This document shows positions 22,146-25,227 of a DNA stretch of 25,227 nt, in pieces. Position numbers and translations under genes: made by a program. Numbering within the stretch: position 1 is the first letter of the stretch; every line of letters begins with the position of its first letter. Location of the stretch: the NCBI GenBank assembly GCA_945860255.1, contig CAMAQI010000014.1:1-25227 (forward strand), read 5' to 3'. The notes beneath the pieces are model-generated. The model saw only the letters and a list, made by a program, of their open reading frames with translations. It did not search any database and was not told the origin of the DNA. The DNA comes from Methylacidiphilum caldifontis (lineage in GTDB: Bacteria > Verrucomicrobiota > Verrucomicrobiia > Methylacidiphilales > CAMAQI01).

Positions 22146-23195
22146 TTATGGGCTAAAGCCGGTGATTTGTTTATGTTTTGAAATCCACTCGATCAGTTTA
22201 TGGACATGGGGACGGAGGATCTGGCGCGCTTTTTCAATTTCGCCGCCGCGATCTTGAAGGTGTTGATTGGAAATTTTTTGGAGATCATCCAAGTTATAAA
22301 GATAGAGATCATCCAGTTTATTGATCTCCGGATCAAAATCACGGGGGATCGCAAGATCGATCAGAAAGAGTGGGCTTCCACGACGTTGTTGAATCAGGGT
22401 TCGTGCCTCAGCTTGATTGAGGACAAAATCAGGAGCGGTTGTGGAGCTAATCAGAATGTCGACCTCCACCGACTTTTTTTTCCACTCTTCCCACGGAATC
22501 GCCTCTCCTTGGAGCTCATGGGCGAGGTATTGGGCTCTCTCGTGGGTTCGATTGGTCACAAAAAGTGAGGAGATTCCCCGACTCAAAAGGGCTCGAGCGG
22601 TTTTCTCGCTCGTATCTCCAGCTCCAATCACAAGCGCTTTTTTCGTATGGAGGGATCCAAAGATCTTTTCGGCGAGCTCTACAGAGACCGAACCGACAGA
22701 GACCGACCCACGGGTGATTGCGGTTTGGGATCGAACCTCCTTTGCGGCATTAAAGGAGGATTGGAAAAGCTTATGGAGCCACTTCCCGGTTGTTTTCTGA
22801 GTGGTCGCCGTTTCGTAGGCCTCTTTAACTTGGCCAAAGATTTCAGTTTCTCCGACAACCATCGATTGGAGTCCGGAAGCGACTTCAAATAAGTGCTCAA
22901 TACAAGCCGTTCCCTCTACGCAGAAGGTATGGTCAGAGATCGTTTCCGGAATCTGATGGTAGCGCTGAAGAAATTCGGGCCACTGCACAGAGGGAATTGA
23001 ATTCAATTTGGCGACGGCAAAAAACTCGACCCGGTTGCAGGTCGAGAGGAGGACGATCTCTTCAAGATCGAGCTCTGATCGAAGCTGTTGGAGAATCTGA
23101 GCGTGGCTCTCTTTAGGAAAAGAGACCTTTTCTAAGATTTCGACCGGTGCCTCATGAAAGCTGATTCCTCCACAAACAAGTCGAGGACCACTCAT
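22146..23195 (-). CDS. hemA: Glutamyl-tRNA reductase
   Basis: First enzyme of C5-pathway tetrapyrrole synthesis, reducing glutamyl-tRNA to glutamate-1-semialdehyde with NADPH. From ATG 23195 it is 349 aa. The catalytic cysteine is C53 in STCNRVE; VVGETEIFGQVKEAY (113-127) and the nucleotide-binding GAGDTSEKTA (191-200) with VTNRTHERA are typical. It is about 70 residues shorter than E. coli HemA (418 aa); the missing part is most of the C-terminal dimerisation domain. The frame is open upstream to 23336 inside the neighbouring gene, but the ATG overlapping that gene's stop (ATGA) matches the family start. Coupled to a HemX/CcsA-like gene, as hemA and hemX are neighbours in B. subtilis. Confidence 0.95.
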   Translation of the reverse strand: MSGPRLVCGGISFHEAPVEILEKVSFPKESHAQILQQLRSELDLEEIVLLSTCNRVEFFAVAKLNSIPSVQWPEFLQRYHQIPETISDHTFCVEGTACIEHLFEVASGLQSMVVGETEIFGQVKEAYETATTQKTTGKWLHKLFQSSFNAAKEVRSQTAITRGSVSVGSVSVELAEKIFGSLHTKKALVIGAGDTSEKTARALLSRGISSLFVTNRTHERAQYLAHELQGEAIPWEEWKKKSVEVDILISSTTAPDFVLNQAEARTLIQQRRGSPLFLIDLAIPRDFDPEINKLDDLYLYNLDDLQKISNQHLQDRGGEIEKARQILRPHVHKLIEWISKHKQITGFSP

Positions 23196-24004
23196 GTAGG
23201 ATTTCCGATCAGAGAGTTCATCATTCCGAACGAGAGAAGGACAAGAATATATCCAATGAGAACCACCCACGCAAAGCGACGATTGCTGAGTCGCAGGAGA
23301 AACGGGGAGAGAAGGAGTCCCAAATACCAAATCCAAACAACGGTGGCCCAGAGAAGCTTAATCATGGAGACCTGATCGAAAAGTCCTGTGGCGAATCCAC
23401 TCAACATCCCAAGAGTCATTAAAAGAAACCCCCAACGAAGAAGTCGATGAAGAACGATCTCAAGATCTCCCATGCTGGGAAGTCGATCAAACCATCCTGA
23501 AAAAGTATGCTTTTTCAGATGATGCTCTTGAATGAGGTACATTAGGGCGCAGATCGCTGAAAGTCCCAAGGTTCCATAGGAAAGAATGCTGATCGCTGCG
23601 TGAAATTCGGAGCTCCAGCGAACCGGATTCAGATTGCTCGAGGGCTGGTCTGAGGAGAAGAGTCCACCAAAAGTCAGTAAAAGAAGGGCAAGAGGAGCGG
23701 TAAAGGCTCCGAGAATGGAAAGACGGTAGGAGCTTCCAATTAAGAAATAGGTCAGAAGCACTCCCCAAGTCAGAAAGGCGGTCGCCTCAAAGCCATTGGT
23801 TAAAGGACAACGGCGAATTGCCTCTCCTCTCTCGAGTAAAAAAAGGGAAAGCGAGAGGAGTGCGAGTGCCAGAAGAAATTGAACGCCCCGCCGGGTTAAT
23901 GGATTGTTTCGTTTCGAAAGGAATGACCAAAGGGTACTTGCCGCAACGATCAGCGCCGCAATTAAAAACCAAAGTCGGTCATTCATGGGATGATCAAAGT
24001 TCAT
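23192..24004 (-). CDS. HemX/CcsA-like cytochrome c assembly family membrane protein
   Basis: 270-aa integral membrane protein with about eight hydrophobic helices, of the cytochrome c assembly (CcsA/CcmC/HemX) family. The segment EFHAAISILSYGTLGLSAICALMYLIQE is characteristic, with a histidine in a helix as in haem-handling members. The tryptophan-rich WWD motif of CcsA/CcmC is not evident, and the C-terminal WATVVWIWYLG is only reminiscent of it; this favours a HemX-like protein that affects HemA levels in B. subtilis. Its stop overlaps the hemA start. A second in-frame ATG six codons downstream is an alternative start. No clear Shine-Dalgarno. Confidence 0.78.
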   Translation of the reverse strand: MNFDHPMNDRLWFLIAALIVAASTLWSFLSKRNNPLTRRGVQFLLALALLSLSLFLLERGEAIRRCPLTNGFEATAFLTWGVLLTYFLIGSSYRLSILGAFTAPLALLLLTFGGLFSSDQPSSNLNPVRWSSEFHAAISILSYGTLGLSAICALMYLIQEHHLKKHTFSGWFDRLPSMGDLEIVLHRLLRWGFLLMTLGMLSGFATGLFDQVSMIKLLWATVVWIWYLGLLLSPFLLRLSNRRFAWVVLIGYILVLLSFGMMNSLIGNPT

Positions 24005-24079
24005 TCTTATGATGATAAGTGAGGTCTTGAATCAGGAAAGCAGGAAAATAAATTCCTAGACTGATTTCATTCGCTTGTT

Positions 24080-24107
24080 CTGAGCGTAATCCCCTTCTTT
24101 TGCTCAG
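24080..24107. terminator. Weak hairpin downstream of the yqeY gene
   Basis: CTGAGC (24080-24085) and GCTCAG (24102-24107) form a 6-bp stem with a 16-base loop, 7 bp past the yqeY stop on the minus strand. No T-run follows, so terminator function is doubtful; the upstream part of the 110-bp gap also holds a GGAAAGCAGGAAA motif (24035-24047) that recurs in other gaps of this window. Confidence 0.25.
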
Positions 24108-24114
24108 AAGATCG

Positions 24115-24567
24115 TTAAGGGAGCAGCTTTTGAACGATCTGACTGATCGTTTTGCCATCGGCCTGTCCTGCGACTTTCGCTTGAACCGCTTTCATCACAA
24201 GACCCATTTGAGCTTTGCTTGTGGCGCCGACCTCTAAAATCGCCTCTTTGACGTAAGCTTCGACCTGCTCTGTCGAAAGAGCGGCGGGGAGATAGGCCTC
24301 AAGAAATTTGGCTTCTAAGATCTCTTTGTTCGCAAGATCGGGACGGTTTGCGCTCGTGAAGCTTTCGATCGAATCTTGACGTTTTTTGAGCTCTTTACGA
24401 ACGACCGTAATCACATCGCTGTCGGGAAGGACTCCATCGGCCCCGATCTTATCGACGGCGGCATATTTGATCGCTGATTTAAGCATCCGAAGGACAGAAA
24501 GTTTATCGGCCTCTTTGGCAATCATCGCTTTTTTGAGGTCGGCATCAATTTGAAGAGTAAGGCTCAT
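24115..24567 (-). CDS. GatB/YqeY domain protein
   Basis: 150-aa protein of the YqeY family, which shares a fold with the tail domain of GatB of the tRNA-dependent amidotransferase; its cellular role is not firmly known. Diagnostic segments are LQIDADLKKAMIAKEADKLSVLRMLKSAIK, VVRKELKKRQDSIESF, EAKFLEAYLP and the C-terminal AQMGLVMKAVQAKVAGQADGKTISQIVQKLL. The start is ATG 24567, which gives normal family length; an in-frame ATG at 24657 would add 30 residues unlike the family. No Shine-Dalgarno is obvious. The leader contains a pseudoknot-like set of complementary arms. Divergent from the ROK kinase gene. Confidence 0.92.
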   Translation of the reverse strand: MSLTLQIDADLKKAMIAKEADKLSVLRMLKSAIKYAAVDKIGADGVLPDSDVITVVRKELKKRQDSIESFTSANRPDLANKEILEAKFLEAYLPAALSTEQVEAYVKEAILEVGATSKAQMGLVMKAVQAKVAGQADGKTISQIVQKLLP

Positions 24568-24600
24568 GCGCGAAACGTAACACGAAATCTCCCGACGACA

Positions 24601-24691
24601 ACTCTTTATCACCAAGCGGGAGGGCAAAGAAGAGGCCGAGGGTGAATCTTTTGACACCTTGTTGGATAAAGAGTCCAGAACGCTTGGTGAT
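24601..24691 (-). promoter_or_regulatory. Pseudoknot-like complementary arms upstream of yqeY
   Basis: ACTCTTTATC (24601-24610) is a perfect complement of 24665-24674, and ATCACCAAGCG (24608-24618) is a perfect complement of 24681-24691. In the minus-strand RNA the order is arm 1, arm 2, arm 1', arm 2', with the last two fused, which is the topology of an H-type pseudoknot or of two mutually exclusive stems. It lies 34-124 nt upstream of the yqeY ATG. No known RNA family recognised. Confidence 0.5.
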
Positions 24692-24852
24692 GCTTTGGGA
24701 AGATATTTTGCAGAGGAATATTCCTTTTTTCTAGTTTTCCTAAGAGTAACTGAATTCTTGTTTCTACAACTTCAGCTCATCCCAAGAGATCGATTAAAAC
24801 GGGAATTGAATCTTGGCAAAGGGGGTGTAAAATAAATTCAAAAGGAGCCTCT

Positions 24853-25227
24853 ATGAATAAAACGATTCTCGCCATCGATATCGGCGGGACTAATATTAAG
24901 GTCCAGCGCTCTTCAAAAGAGGAGATCATCAAGATCCCCTCAGGGGTTGCGATGACCCCCCAAAAAATGATCTCCGAAATTCGTAAAGTGACCTCAGACT
25001 GGAAATATGATTTGGTCTCCATCGGATATCCCGGAGTCGTGAAGGACAATCAAATCATGACAGAACCCCATAATCTTGCAAAAGGATGGGTCGATTTTGA
25101 TTTTAAAAAAGGATTCGGGGTTCCTGTTAAGATTGTGAATGATGCGGCGATGCAGGCCTTAGGGAGTTATGAGGGAAAGCGAATGCTCTTTCTTGGGCTT
25201 GGAACCGGATTAGGGTCGGCAATGGTT
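24853..25227 (+). CDS. ROK-family sugar kinase, 5' part (polyphosphate-glucokinase-like)
   Basis: First 125 codons of a ROK-family protein; the window ends before the stop. The ATP-binding motif IDIGGTNIK opens the protein, followed by SIGYPGVVKD, the NLAKGW segment, NDAAMQALG (catalytic aspartate in the family's ND motif) and the start of the second phosphate-binding segment LGLGTGLGSAMV. The spacing and wording resemble polyphosphate/ATP glucokinases more than ROK repressors, and there is no N-terminal helix-turn-helix. A strong AAGGAG lies 5 nt before the ATG. Divergent from yqeY. Substrate is an inference. Confidence 0.85.
   Translation, partial: MNKTILAIDIGGTNIKVQRSSKEEIIKIPSGVAMTPQKMISEIRKVTSDWKYDLVSIGYPGVVKDNQIMTEPHNLAKGWVDFDFKKGFGVPVKIVNDAAMQALGSYEGKRMLFLGLGTGLGSAMV

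Noticed and set aside
22417..22800. 127-codon open frame antisense to hemA
   Set aside because: No family resemblance, and the opposite strand encodes intact HemA.
23196..23336. Upstream extension of the hemA frame
   Set aside because: Lies inside the HemX-like gene; the ATGA start at 23195 gives the normal GluTR N-terminus.

Overview
This window looks like chromosomal DNA of a free-living, sugar-degrading bacterium. The combination of FucI/FucP, a fused rhamnulose-1-phosphate aldolase/lactaldehyde dehydrogenase, LutABC, a short HemA coupled to a HemX/CcsA-like protein, and many intergenic palindromic repeats fits a Verrucomicrobiota/PVC-type genome. That placement is an inference from gene content; no rRNA or other marker is present to confirm it. 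No tRNA, rRNA, CRISPR array, transposase or phage gene was seen.

Region 1 (about 1-13,000) is a deoxyhexose catabolic locus. A leftward operon runs fucA-like aldolase, fucI isomerase, fucP permease. Next to it lie a PAS-AraC regulator and, after a palindromic intergenic element, a rightward operon: DeoR regulator, RhaB-type kinase, aldolase-dehydrogenase fusion, lutA, lutB, lutC. Read together, the genes can import L-fucose (and probably process L-rhamnose intermediates), isomerise it, phosphorylate it, cleave it to DHAP and L-lactaldehyde, oxidise the lactaldehyde to L-lactate, and oxidise L-lactate to pyruvate.

Region 2 (about 13,000-18,900) holds two DNA repair genes, uvrA and a uvrD/pcrA-type helicase. 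uvrA lies between two nearly identical, oppositely oriented 144-bp repeats. The uvrA-helicase pair as a whole lies between two diverged, directly oriented intergenic repeats of another family.

Region 3 (18,943-21,973, leftward) is a tightly coupled three-gene signalling operon: a membrane CheA-like kinase with a PilJ/NarX-type sensor start, an HPt domain and a CheA-type ATPase but no CheW-like domain, then a single-domain CheY receiver, then a CheX-type phosphatase. Both junctions are ATGA overlaps.

Region 4 (22,146-25,227) has hemX/ccsA-like and hemA (leftward, ATGA overlap), a yqeY/GatB-like gene (leftward) whose leader contains a possible pseudoknot, and the start of a rightward ROK-family sugar kinase cut by the window edge.

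The best candidates for something undescribed are the array-independent CheA-CheY-CheX relay, the inverted-repeat-flanked uvrA, the pseudoknot-like yqeY leader, and the perfect hairpin just upstream of lutA.
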